DNA of 64,000 nt, from contig CALYOP010000006.1 of the NCBI GenBank assembly GCA_945266285.1, forward strand, positions 62,001 through 126,000, read 5' to 3'. Source of the stretch: an uncultured Commensalibacter sp. (GTDB lineage Bacteria > Pseudomonadota > Alphaproteobacteria > Acetobacterales > Acetobacteraceae). Below the pieces are notes generated by a model. It saw nothing but the letters and a program-made list of their open reading frames with translations, was not told the origin of the DNA and did not search any database. The position numbers and the translations under genes are program-made. The stretch's first letter is position 1; each line of letters begins with the position of its first letter. Below are positions 38,849 through 48,180 of the stretch, in pieces.

Positions 38849-39586
38849 TCAGACCTTTTCTGAAATACACAAAGAATCTTTCCACTCAATAATTAAATCA
38901 GCAAGATTTTTATTCTTTTCGATTAATTGAGCATTCGGCTCATCCGTTTGATCAACCCAAGTTTCAGCCTCAATAGGTGTTCTGCCAAAATACATATGCC
39001 GCTCTACCAAACGGCCACGCCGTTCTTTAGGTAATGCCGTTACAAACCAGCATTCATCAAATAAATCTCGCGTTGCTTCCCATCCCCCATGATCCAACAA
39101 TAAATAATTTCCTTCACTAATCACCAAAGGTGTATGATCAAAAACAGGTATAGATCCAGCAATCGGTTCTTCAATATTCCGATAAAATGCCGGGGCATAA
39201 ATAACTTCTCCGGCAATTGGTTGTTTCAGACGTCGTAAAAGAGCTTGATATCCTGCCACGTCAAAGGTATCCGGTGCTCCCTTACGGTTGCTTCTTCCCA
39301 AACGTTCCAGTTCTTTATTGGAAAGATGAAAACCATCCATTGGTACTCCAACAGCCATATCTCCCAAAGCTTGACATAAGAGTGCTGTAATTGTTGATTT
39401 TCCCGCACCAGGAGGACCAGCAATACCCAATAATTTCCGTTCCCCGTTACGACAAAGATTTCTTGCGCGTTCAATATAGACCGCATCCAGTTGCAAACCT
39501 TTAACGGGGCGTTGGCTAGCTTTTAACATAAATGAATCGGCTTCCTTTGATGATATCCTGTAACGATACACCCTATCGCTTGTCAT
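38849..39586 (-). CDS. P-loop nucleoside/nucleotide kinase family protein (PanK/YggC-like)
   Basis: 245 aa. It has a Walker A motif GIAGPPGAGKSTITALL, the substrate/Mg region VPMDGFHL, and the lid-type APAFYRNIEEP segment; the sequence LVISEGNYLLLD is conserved in this pantothenate-kinase/uridine-kinase-like group. The phosphate acceptor is unknown; sugar, nucleoside and pantothenate-like substrates are all known for relatives. It is divergent from cobW with 70 bases between. Confidence 0.8.
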   Translation of the reverse strand: MTSDRVYRYRISSKEADSFMLKASQRPVKGLQLDAVYIERARNLCRNGERKLLGIAGPPGAGKSTITALLCQALGDMAVGVPMDGFHLSNKELERLGRSNRKGAPDTFDVAGYQALLRRLKQPIAGEVIYAPAFYRNIEEPIAGSIPVFDHTPLVISEGNYLLLDHGGWEATRDLFDECWFVTALPKERRGRLVERHMYFGRTPIEAETWVDQTDEPNAQLIEKNKNLADLIIEWKDSLCISEKV

Positions 39587-39656
39587 CCAGAACCAAAAGT
39601 CTTAATTTTCATAATTGTAAATTCATATAAATCATATCGGCAATCAGGATCCTATT

Positions 39657-40691
39657 ATGCAACATCGACGTATCCCCGCTACCATTATTACAGGCTTTTT
39701 AGGGGCTGGAAAAACCACCTTACTTCGGCACGTTCTGCAAAATGCAGGTCGAAAAAAAATAGCGGTAATCGTCAATGAATTTGGTGAATTAGGTATTGAT
39801 GGTGAAATTTTAAAAAGCTGCGGTATTGAAGGCTGTAACGAAGATAATATTGTCGAACTGGCAAATGGCTGTTTGTGCTGCACCGTAGCCGATGAATTTC
39901 TTCCAACCATGGAAGCTCTAATAAATCGTGCGGATCCACCCGATCATATTATAATCGAGACTTCTGGTCTTGCTTTACCCAAACCACTTATTAAAGCGTT
40001 TAATTGGCCTGATATTAAATCAAAAATAACCGTAGATGGTGTAATTACCGTTGTAGACACCCCTGCAGCTGTAGCGGGACGTTTTGCTGATGATCCTGAA
40101 AAAATCGCACAACAACGCGAAGAAGACCCATCACTTGATCATGATAACCCTTTAGCAGAAGTTTTTGAAGATCAGCTTTGTTCCGCAGATTTGATAATTC
40201 TGAACAAAGTTGATTTAGTTGCACAAGATGAAATTGAACCGTTAATTCACAATATTCATCAGCAAATTCCCAGAAATGTAAAAATTATCCAAGCTTCTGA
40301 AGGAAATTTAGATCCCGCTATTTTATTAGGTTTAGATGCCAAAGCCGAAGATGACCTTCATGCACGTCCATCACATCATGATACCTTAGATGGCGATCAT
40401 GAACATGATGATTTTTCAAGCTTTACAGTATCAATCCCCCCTGCTTCTAGCCCTGAATCCTTAATTAACCATTTAATTCAACTAGCCGCCAAACATGATA
40501 TTTTACGAATTAAAGGTTATGTGGAAATTATTGGCAAGCCCATGCGTTTAGAAATACAGGGCGTTGGTCAACGCTTTCGACACCATTTTGATCGTCTTTG
40601 GAAAAAAGATGAACCGCGTCAAAACCGTTTGGTCATTATTGGTGAAAAAGGTATTGACGAAGCTGCCATTAAAAAAGCTTTAAATACTTAA
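39657..40691 (+). CDS. cobW: CobW GTP-binding protein
   Basis: A GTPase of the COG0523 metallochaperone family, thought to supply cobalt to the CobNST chelatase. In the 344-aa product the Walker A is TGFLGAGKTTLLRHVL, the metal-binding motif is NGCLCCTV (CxCC), the NKVD motif is ILNKVDLV, and a His/Asp-rich stretch (HARPSHHDTLDGDHEHDDF) lies near residue 230. It is the first gene of the main cobalamin run; cobN follows after 22 bases. Confidence 0.95.
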   Translation: MQHRRIPATIITGFLGAGKTTLLRHVLQNAGRKKIAVIVNEFGELGIDGEILKSCGIEGCNEDNIVELANGCLCCTVADEFLPTMEALINRADPPDHIIIETSGLALPKPLIKAFNWPDIKSKITVDGVITVVDTPAAVAGRFADDPEKIAQQREEDPSLDHDNPLAEVFEDQLCSADLIILNKVDLVAQDEIEPLIHNIHQQIPRNVKIIQASEGNLDPAILLGLDAKAEDDLHARPSHHDTLDGDHEHDDFSSFTVSIPPASSPESLINHLIQLAAKHDILRIKGYVEIIGKPMRLEIQGVGQRFRHHFDRLWKKDEPRQNRLVIIGEKGIDEAAIKKALNT

Positions 40692-40713
40692 ATATTTTAA
40701 GGAGATACCTTTT

Positions 40714-43700
40714 ATGCATTTGTTGGTTCGTGAAATTCGCAGCCTTGATGAACAGGCGCAGGCTGAAGATTTGGGTCACGAACCAGCCGATATTATCTTT
40801 CTATCTTTTTCCGATAGTGATTTAAAAAATATAGCGCATTGTCTGACGCAATTAGAGGATTCCTTTCCCAGTGTACGTCTTGCACCTTTAACCCGATTAC
40901 GACATCCAATGTCGGTGGATATTTATATCGAAGAAATTATAAGTAATGCGCATTGTGTGATTTTACGTTTGTTGGGTGGTTTGGAATATTGGCGTTATGG
41001 CACACAAGAAGTTGCTGCCATATGCCGAGAAAAAAATATTCCGCTTATTATTCTCCCTGGTGACCATCGCGAAGATACAAAACTCAATGAACTTTCTACA
41101 GTCAATTCGGATCTATTAACCCGTTTCAAAAATTTTTTTCGTGAAGGGGGTATATCCAACCTAACACATGCCTTGCGTTTAGCTGCACATTTAGCAGGTT
41201 ATGGCCATGATCAGGGTTGGCAAGCTGAAGCTTTACCAATGATGGGAGAGTATCATTTTTCTTCTTCCGAACATCCTAATGATCCTACGGCTCTGATTAT
41301 ATTTTATCGCACGCATCTGCTGGCTGGTGATATTGCACCGATTGAAGCTTTGGCCGAAGCTTTGTGTAAAAGAAAAATTAACGTACGCGGCATTTATGTT
41401 TCTTCGTTAAAAGATCCTGTTATTGCGCATTGGATTAGTCAGGTTCTTAAAAAAAATCCTCCAAGAATTATTCTGAATGCCACTTGCTTTTCGGCACAAC
41501 AGGACAATCAGGGCACCCCCTTAGACATTGCGCAAGTTCCTGTTTTACAGCTGATACAACCCAATAGCACACAGACTTTATGGGAAAAAACATTTCGTGG
41601 TATATCGCAAAGCGACTTGGCTATGCAGGTTGTTCTGCCGGAATTGGATGGTCGTTTATTAACTACAGCTATTTCCTTTAAACAAAACCAACAGGATTAC
41701 GCTTATTATCTTCCCTATCTTTCAGGAATAGAACTGGTCGCAGACCGCGCAAAAGGTTGGATTGATCTGGCAACAACCCCCAATCCCGACAAAAAAATAG
41801 CAGTTATTCTTTCTGATTATCCCGGTTTCGGTGGTCAAGAAGGTCATGCGGTCGGACTTGATAGCTTTGCCAGCCTGCAAAAAATATTGCAATGGTTGCA
41901 AAAAGAAAATTACACCATAGAAAAAGCAATTCCATCCCCACAAGAACTGGCCGAAACGCTTTGTCATAGTGAACCACAACCCATTTTGACGCTAAAGCTT
42001 TATCGACAACTTTTTGAAAATTTACCAAAAACTTTTCAAGAAACTGTTTTAAAACGTTTGCCGGATATGGAAAAAGACGAATCCTTTAAGGATGGTGCCT
42101 TTACCCTACGTTATCGACAATATGGGCATATTACTTTGGCTATTCAGCCAGATCGCAGCACAGCGGATACGCATAAAATTTTATATCACGATCCCGATAC
42201 GCCGCCCGCACATGGTTATATCGCGACTTATTTGTGGTTACGTTCTATTCAGTCAATTCACGCCATGATCCATCTTGGCACACATGGAACATTAGAATGG
42301 TTGCCTGGAAAAGCGGCCGCTTTATCTGAAAATTGTGCTCCTGTTGTTTTATTACGCGGGATGCCGGTTATTTATCCCTTCATTGTCAATAACCCTGGCG
42401 AGGCAGCTTGTGCAAAACGTCGATTAGGTGCCGTAACCATTGGACATTTAACCCCTCCCGTCAGTAAAGCGGTCTTGCAAGGCGCTGCAGCAGAGTTAGA
42501 ACGTCTGATTGATGATTATGCTGAAGCCGATGGTTTAGATCAACGAAGAAGTAAAATCCTTCTGGGTACTATTCTCGACAAAGCAGAAGCTTGTGGTCTT
42601 CTGGCAGAAAACGGAATTGATCGCCGTCAAAGTGGCGATGAAATTGCGCTTAGCCGCCTTGATTCCTATTTATGCGATGTCAAAGATTTACAAATTCGAG
42701 AAGGTTTACATGTCTTTGGCACACCACCCATTCAACGCACCCAATTATTAGAAACCATTCAAGCGTATAATCCTGAAAAATCCGATCAGATTGCTCGCCA
42801 ATTAGATGAATGCGCCCATTCAGAAAAGCATGCCTTGCTTACTGCTTTATGTGGAGGATTTGTTCCACCTGGCCCGGCCGGAGCACCAACACGCGGTTGT
42901 GTCGCAGTCTTACCCACAGGGCGAAATCTTTATACAGTTGATCCGCGTGCTATTCCTACGCAAACTGCTTATTTATTAGCTGAAAAAGCAGCAGAAAAAC
43001 TTTTAACACAATATATGCAAGAAAACGGTGATCACCTTCGTCATCTGGTAATTGATTTATGGGGAAGCACCAGTCTCCGCACTGGCGGTGAAGATCTTGC
43101 ATTAGCTTATATTTTAATGGGAACAAGACCGATATGGGATAAAGGTTCCGGACGCATTACCGGCGTAGAAATTCTACCTATTGCTTTGTTAGACCGCCCC
43201 CGTGTGGATGTTACTTTACGGATATCGGGTTTGTTTCGTGACGCTTTTGAGGCGCAAATCACGATGTTTGATCAAACGGTTCATGCTGTTGCAGCCCAGG
43301 ATGAAGATGCCGAATGGAATATTTTGGCATCACACATCAAAACGCTTGAAAAAGATGCGCGTGAAAAAGCACTTATTCGTGTTTATGGAAGTGCTCCAGG
43401 AACCTATGGCACGGGTATTGAAGAACAGCTTGCAACCGGAAATTGGAATAACCGTGATGAATTAGGCAAAGAATGGTTACAAAAATCTTCTTATGCTTAT
43501 GGTAACCAATATCAAGGCATATGTGATGAAGCTGGTTTTGCTGAAAGAATAAAAAAGGCACAAGCTTTATTACATAGTCAGGATCATGCCGAAATTGATT
43601 TGCTTGACAGCCCTGATTATGCAGCGCATGAAGGCGGATTTGCAGCGGCAGCAAAAACGCTTGATAACCGGCCTGCATTATATCATATGGACACTTCCAA

Positions 43701-44058
43701 ACCAGAAACGCCACGAATTCGGCTACTCGCCGAAGAAATTGCCCGTATCGTGCGTGGACGTACCGCTAATCCAGACTGGATTTATTCCATGATGAATCAT
43801 CATTACCGGGGCGCTGCTGAAATCGCACGAAATATCGATACGTTATTTAGTTTTGCAGCGACACTGCCACAACGTTTTGACAAACAATTCGATCTTGTTT
43901 TTCATGCAACTCTTGAAGATGAAAAAGTCAGAAATTTTCTTGAAACAGCTAATCCTGCGGCAATGCGCACAATACAAAAACGCTTTAAAGAAGCTTGTGA
44001 CCGCGGATTATGGCATCCACGTTCCAATAGTATCAGCTTTTTATTGAAGGAATTGTAA
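40714..44058 (+). CDS. cobN: Cobaltochelatase large subunit CobN
   Basis: The large subunit of the ATP-dependent chelatase inserts cobalt into hydrogenobyrinic acid a,c-diamide. 1114 aa, slightly shorter than the best-known CobN proteins. The BchH/CobN signature HLGTHGTLEWLPGKAAALSE is present, along with PVIYPFIVNNPGEA and the C-terminal RTANPDWIYSMMNHHYRGAAEIA. GGAG precedes the ATG. Its partners CobS and CobT (chelatase subunits) are not in the window and must be elsewhere. The stop overlaps the cobG ATG (TAATG). Confidence 0.96.
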   Translation: MHLLVREIRSLDEQAQAEDLGHEPADIIFLSFSDSDLKNIAHCLTQLEDSFPSVRLAPLTRLRHPMSVDIYIEEIISNAHCVILRLLGGLEYWRYGTQEVAAICREKNIPLIILPGDHREDTKLNELSTVNSDLLTRFKNFFREGGISNLTHALRLAAHLAGYGHDQGWQAEALPMMGEYHFSSSEHPNDPTALIIFYRTHLLAGDIAPIEALAEALCKRKINVRGIYVSSLKDPVIAHWISQVLKKNPPRIILNATCFSAQQDNQGTPLDIAQVPVLQLIQPNSTQTLWEKTFRGISQSDLAMQVVLPELDGRLLTTAISFKQNQQDYAYYLPYLSGIELVADRAKGWIDLATTPNPDKKIAVILSDYPGFGGQEGHAVGLDSFASLQKILQWLQKENYTIEKAIPSPQELAETLCHSEPQPILTLKLYRQLFENLPKTFQETVLKRLPDMEKDESFKDGAFTLRYRQYGHITLAIQPDRSTADTHKILYHDPDTPPAHGYIATYLWLRSIQSIHAMIHLGTHGTLEWLPGKAAALSENCAPVVLLRGMPVIYPFIVNNPGEAACAKRRLGAVTIGHLTPPVSKAVLQGAAAELERLIDDYAEADGLDQRRSKILLGTILDKAEACGLLAENGIDRRQSGDEIALSRLDSYLCDVKDLQIREGLHVFGTPPIQRTQLLETIQAYNPEKSDQIARQLDECAHSEKHALLTALCGGFVPPGPAGAPTRGCVAVLPTGRNLYTVDPRAIPTQTAYLLAEKAAEKLLTQYMQENGDHLRHLVIDLWGSTSLRTGGEDLALAYILMGTRPIWDKGSGRITGVEILPIALLDRPRVDVTLRISGLFRDAFEAQITMFDQTVHAVAAQDEDAEWNILASHIKTLEKDAREKALIRVYGSAPGTYGTGIEEQLATGNWNNRDELGKEWLQKSSYAYGNQYQGICDEAGFAERIKKAQALLHSQDHAEIDLLDSPDYAAHEGGFAAAAKTLDNRPALYHMDTSKPETPRIRLLAEEIARIVRGRTANPDWIYSMMNHHYRGAAEIARNIDTLFSFAATLPQRFDKQFDLVFHATLEDEKVRNFLETANPAAMRTIQKRFKEACDRGLWHPRSNSISFLLKEL

Positions 44059-45296
44059 TGAATATGAAACCTACTCTAAAACGCGGATGGTGTCCTTCCT
44101 TATTCAAACCCATGGAAACAGGCGACGGTTTTTTGGTACGTATTAAACCATTTCTGTCCCGTATTACCAGCGAACAAGCACATTTCATCGCAGATACGGC
44201 CAATCGACTTGGCAATGGTCTGATAAATCTTTCACAAAAAGCCAATCTACAATTACGCGGTTTTAGCCGACAGAATACGTTACGGATCATTCCCGAAGTC
44301 ATTTATAATCATTTAAGCGCTCCAACATCCTACCAAGAAAAGAAAAGGAATCTGTTGGTTTCGCCACTGGCAGCACTTGATCCTCTTTGTGATCCTGCTA
44401 CTGAATGGATTGCGCAGCATTTGCAAACCATGTTGCTTAGAACCAATGGGCTTTCACGTTTATCAGGGAAATTCAGTTTTATTGTTGATGGCGGTGGGCA
44501 ATATCCTCTTACGGATTGTTTTTCTGATATTAATTTACGTGCTTACCAAGGACAATGGGTCATTCAATTAGGCCATACACAAAAAGTCATGGTCTGTTCT
44601 GCTGAAAAAGCACCATTATTCGTGATGAAACTAGCCAAATATCTGGCGCAACATGATCCCCGACGTCTTATTCATGATCCAGAGGCTGATAAGTTGTTTG
44701 AAATATTCGAAACCCAACTTATCAATTATAATCCACCACCTTTGAAACGTTCTTCAAGTGTTGGTGTTATTGGAGAAAATCTGGGAATTGGTGTGGGCAT
44801 TCCATATGGATTGATGCATGCTGATGATTTGCATCAACTGGCAGAGGTCGCACAACATCATGGGGATGGTATGCTACATCTTACCCCTTGGCGGAGTATT
44901 ATCCTTAGTCATTGTTCTGAAGAATTACTTTCTTTTTTCCCTCGGCTAATTACGGATGAACAAGATTTCAAATCACATATTATTGCCTGTCCTGGGAAAC
45001 CTTACTGCCCGAGAAGTGCAATAAATATTCTACAAGATGCGCCTATATTAGCTCAAACATGGGGGAATAATAGGGGATATCTTCATATTTCTGGCTGTCC
45101 AAAAGGGTGCGCATTACCTGATGTAAATAGCATTACTTTGTGTGCTACGGGTAATGGTTACAATATCATTATCAATGGTAAAGCCGATACCGATACCGTT
45201 TATATGCATCTTAGTCTACCTGAAACCGTGGCATTTCTTAAGCATCACCCCGCTCCTTCTTCTATTAAAAATTCATCAGAGAATTCTTTGCAATGA
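44058..45296 (+). CDS. cobG: Precorrin-3B synthase CobG
   Basis: CobG is the oxygen-dependent monooxygenase that forms the gamma-lactone of precorrin-3B, so it marks the aerobic route. 412 aa of the nitrite/sulfite-reductase fold. Two ferredoxin-like half-domains are visible, and the Fe-S cluster Cys are in CPGKPYCPRS and SGCPKGCALPD. It is translationally coupled on both sides (TAATG with cobN, ATGA with cobH). Confidence 0.92.
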   Translation: MNMKPTLKRGWCPSLFKPMETGDGFLVRIKPFLSRITSEQAHFIADTANRLGNGLINLSQKANLQLRGFSRQNTLRIIPEVIYNHLSAPTSYQEKKRNLLVSPLAALDPLCDPATEWIAQHLQTMLLRTNGLSRLSGKFSFIVDGGGQYPLTDCFSDINLRAYQGQWVIQLGHTQKVMVCSAEKAPLFVMKLAKYLAQHDPRRLIHDPEADKLFEIFETQLINYNPPPLKRSSSVGVIGENLGIGVGIPYGLMHADDLHQLAEVAQHHGDGMLHLTPWRSIILSHCSEELLSFFPRLITDEQDFKSHIIACPGKPYCPRSAINILQDAPILAQTWGNNRGYLHISGCPKGCALPDVNSITLCATGNGYNIIINGKADTDTVYMHLSLPETVAFLKHHPAPSSIKNSSENSLQ

Positions 45297-45934
45297 CTTC
45301 GTATTCTTATATTCATGATGGTAAAGCGATTTATCGGCAATCTTTTGCTACGATCCGCGCCGAAACGGATTTATCGGCTTTTACAGCGACACAGGCCAAA
45401 GTAGTCGTTCGTATGATTCATGCCTGTGGTCAAACAGAAATCAGCAAAAACATATTCTTCAGTCCTGATTTTATTAATGCTGCTGAAACGGCTTTACAAA
45501 CGGGAAAAGCAATCTTCTGTGACGCTGCCATGATAGAACGCGGCATTACCCGAAGTCGGTTGCCTGCAGAAAACAAAATCATCTGTACTTTACATGATGA
45601 TAAGACCCCTGTGATTGCTCAAGAAATTGGTAATACGCGTTCTGCTGCGGCCTTACATTTATGGGGGAACACCTTGCAAGATGCTTTGGTTGTTATTGGG
45701 AATGCGCCCACCGCCTTATTTCACCTTATGGAATTACTTGATGACAAAATATTACCAAATCCAGCAGCAATTATTGGAGTACCCGTTGGTTTTGTAGGTG
45801 CTGCCGAATCAAAAGAAATGCTTACCCAATGGGGAAAGATTCCCTATATGATCGTTAAAGGTCGCCAAGGTGGAAGCGCTATGGCTGTGGCTGCAGTTAA
45901 TGCTTTGGCACAGGAACAGGAAATCACACCGTGA
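45293..45934 (+). CDS. cobH: Precorrin-8X methylmutase CobH
   Basis: It moves the C-11 methyl to C-12, giving hydrogenobyrinic acid. 213 aa, normal length. The catalytic His lies in VVRMIHACGQTE, and GVPVGFVGAAESKE near the end is a family hallmark. ATGA overlap with cobG and GTGA overlap with cobI. Confidence 0.95.
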   Translation: MTSYSYIHDGKAIYRQSFATIRAETDLSAFTATQAKVVVRMIHACGQTEISKNIFFSPDFINAAETALQTGKAIFCDAAMIERGITRSRLPAENKIICTLHDDKTPVIAQEIGNTRSAAALHLWGNTLQDALVVIGNAPTALFHLMELLDDKILPNPAAIIGVPVGFVGAAESKEMLTQWGKIPYMIVKGRQGGSAMAVAAVNALAQEQEITP

Positions 45935-46653
45935 ATAACAAACTTTATATTGTTGGAATGGGCCCTGGTGACCCTGAACTGGTAACACGCAAAGCAGAAC
46001 GTATTTTACGCGATTCTTCGTTGGTTGCTTATTTTACCAAAAAAGGTGAAACAAGCCACGCCTATCGCATTGCAAGTACATTTTTACTCCATAAACCAGA
46101 GGCCTTAAAATTCGAATATCCTATTACAACAGAAAAACCACATACTGGTTCTGAATATCAAACTGCAATGCAATTTTTTTATGATGATTGCGCAGAACAA
46201 CTTTCGGATGCTTTGCAAAGAGGATTAAGCCCAGCTTTACTTTGTGAAGGAGATCCGATGCTTTATGGTTCGGCAATTTATCTTTTTGATCGTTTAAATG
46301 CGCATTATCCAATTGAAATTATCCCTGGTATTTCTGCCATGAGTGGTTGTTGGAGTAATGCAAAATTACCTATCGTTCGCAAAGATCAAGCTTTGGATGT
46401 TATCCCTGCAACCTTACCCATTGAAAGTTTGACCGAACGCCTTAAACGCTGTGATGCCGCTGTTATTATGAAAATAGGTCGAAATTTGGAAAAAATTAAA
46501 TCGGCTTTAAAAGCCGTAGGCCTATTCGAACGTGCTTTTTACATTGAACGCGGTACACAAATTCAACAACAAATTATGGCTTTATCAGCTTTAGAATCAT
46601 GTAAAGCACCCTATTTTTCACTTATTCTTATCCCTGGAAGGGCTAAACCATGA
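45931..46653 (+). CDS. cobI: Precorrin-2 C20-methyltransferase CobI
   Basis: A SAM-dependent methylase acting at C-20 of precorrin-2. 240 aa of the tetrapyrrole methylase fold, with VGMGPGDPELVTRKAERIL at the N-terminus and LCEGDPMLYGSAIYLFDRL, typical of CobI/CbiL. It starts with GTG overlapping the cobH stop and overlaps cobJ by ATGA. Confidence 0.95.
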   Translation: MNNKLYIVGMGPGDPELVTRKAERILRDSSLVAYFTKKGETSHAYRIASTFLLHKPEALKFEYPITTEKPHTGSEYQTAMQFFYDDCAEQLSDALQRGLSPALLCEGDPMLYGSAIYLFDRLNAHYPIEIIPGISAMSGCWSNAKLPIVRKDQALDVIPATLPIESLTERLKRCDAAVIMKIGRNLEKIKSALKAVGLFERAFYIERGTQIQQQIMALSALESCKAPYFSLILIPGRAKP

Positions 46654-47411
46654 CGGGAAAGCTTTATATCATTGGCCTTGGTCCTGGTGATATCAATCTT
46701 CGAACAACGGAAGTATGCCAGATTTTGCCGCATCTAACTGACTTAGTTGGATATGCTCCTTATGTAGAACGTATTGAAACGACTTCCACCGTTCGACGTC
46801 ATGTTTCCGATAACCGTCAAGAATTAGAACGTGCACGCCATGCCCTAACCTTGGCAGAGCAAGGACATATTGTTGGCGTTATTTCTTCGGGTGATGCGGG
46901 TATCTTTGCTATGGCCAGTACTGTTTTTGAAGCCATAGAAACGGGTAACCCTTTGTGGAAACAACTCGAAATCATTGTGCTACCTGGTTTATCCGCAATG
47001 TTTGCTGCCGCTGCTAGATTAGGGGCACCATTAGGACACGATTTCTGTGCTATTTCTTTATCCGATAATCTAAAGCCATGGGATGTTATTCTACGTAGGT
47101 TACGTTTAGCAGCCGAAGGTGATTTCGTTATGGCCCTTTATAATCCTGTTTCACGTTCCCGACCGTGGCAGCTAGATGCTGCTTTTGATCTATTACGTTC
47201 TTTATTACCAACTTCGATTACCGTCGCCTTTGCCCATGCTATTTCGCAAGATGATGAAAATATTCATTTAACGACCTTGGCCGAAGCTTCAGCCAAAATG
47301 GCTGATATGCGTACTCTAATCATAATCGGTAGTCGCTATAGCCGCCTTATACCGCGAGAAAAGGCTAAGTTACCATGGTTTTATACTCCACGATCAATCA
47401 AAGAAAATTAA
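46650..47411 (+). CDS. cobJ: Precorrin-3B C17-methyltransferase CobJ
   Basis: It methylates C-17 with ring contraction. 253 aa with the methylase motif IIGLGPGDINLRTTEV, the CobJ/CbiH-type DLVGYAPYVERI, and SGDAGIFAMASTVFE. Its stop shares bases with that of the convergent cobK gene (TTAA at 47408-47411). Confidence 0.95.
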   Translation: MTGKLYIIGLGPGDINLRTTEVCQILPHLTDLVGYAPYVERIETTSTVRRHVSDNRQELERARHALTLAEQGHIVGVISSGDAGIFAMASTVFEAIETGNPLWKQLEIIVLPGLSAMFAAAARLGAPLGHDFCAISLSDNLKPWDVILRRLRLAAEGDFVMALYNPVSRSRPWQLDAAFDLLRSLLPTSITVAFAHAISQDDENIHLTTLAEASAKMADMRTLIIIGSRYSRLIPREKAKLPWFYTPRSIKEN

Positions 47412-48163
47412 TGCTTGAAAAGCCATTCAAATGCTTCAAGCCAAGTTTGAACCATTGGCATCGATTCAGTCTCAGGTCGTTGTACCATAACAACCGGTAT
47501 TCCCAATTTCCGTGCAGCTATAAGCTTGGCTATCGTTGCTTGACCACCAGAATTTTTGGTGACCAGTCGATCAATATGATGCGTTTGCAAAAATTGAATT
47601 TCACTTGCTTCATCAAATGGACCGCGAGCTTGAATCGTTTTTGCATTAACGGGAAGCAATACTTCTGGAGGACGATCAACACTACGTATCCAATATTCAT
47701 GGCGAATTGGACATTCTTTAAAAGGAAAAATATCTTTTCGTCCAATTGTCAAAAAAACCCGCAAGGGGTTTTCACCCAATGCTTGGGCCGCCTGAGCCAT
47801 ATTTGCGACCGGATGCCAGCAATCACTCTCGCAAGCTTGCCAGGCGGGTCGATTAATTCGCAAAAAAGCCGTTTTAGTTTTTTGTGCCGCCTGCCAAGCA
47901 TTATGCGTAATTTGTGCAGCAAAAGGATGCGTCGCATCAATCAAAATATCAATAGCATGTTGAATCAACCATTGACTCAACCCTTCAATTCCACCAAAAC
48001 CGCCAATGCGTACCATAATGTGTTCTGGCAATATAGGGGTTTTCGTTGCACCAGCAAGAGACAAAATGATTTTTACCTGTCGGTTATTACTCAAGGATTT
48101 GATCAAAGCCGTTGCTTCAGTCGTTCCCCCCAAGATCAGAACGCTTTTAACTTTTTGCGTCAT
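47408..48163 (-). CDS. cobK: Precorrin-6A reductase CobK
   Basis: It reduces precorrin-6A to 6B with NADPH. 251 aa: N-terminal SVLILGGTTEATALIKSL, central DATHPFAAQITHNAW, and the C-terminal TKNSGGQATIAKLIAARKLG. It is the only minus-strand gene inside this block, so it needs its own promoter, which would have to lie in or near the 17 bases before cobL or inside cobL. A long antisense frame over this gene is only its shadow. Confidence 0.94.
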   Translation of the reverse strand: MTQKVKSVLILGGTTEATALIKSLSNNRQVKIILSLAGATKTPILPEHIMVRIGGFGGIEGLSQWLIQHAIDILIDATHPFAAQITHNAWQAAQKTKTAFLRINRPAWQACESDCWHPVANMAQAAQALGENPLRVFLTIGRKDIFPFKECPIRHEYWIRSVDRPPEVLLPVNAKTIQARGPFDEASEIQFLQTHHIDRLVTKNSGGQATIAKLIAARKLGIPVVMVQRPETESMPMVQTWLEAFEWLFKH

Positions 48164-48180
48164 TTAATGGTATCCTAACT

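Noticed and set aside
39587-40713. B12 riboswitch upstream of cobW/cobN or other cob genes
   Set aside because: I looked for the B12-box (GCCACTG) and a long structured leader. The gaps before cobU, cobW, cobL, cobB and cobD are too short, and GCCACTG-like strings on either strand fall inside coding genes (for example near 54175 and 38437).
40714-44058. Truncated CobN
   Set aside because: 1114 aa is on the short side, but N- and C-terminal landmarks are both present and the reading frame is continuous.
47375-48178. A 267-codon frame on the + strand opposite cobK
   Set aside because: It is the antisense shadow of cobK, Cys/Arg/Ser-rich without family motifs, and cobK on the minus strand has all expected motifs.
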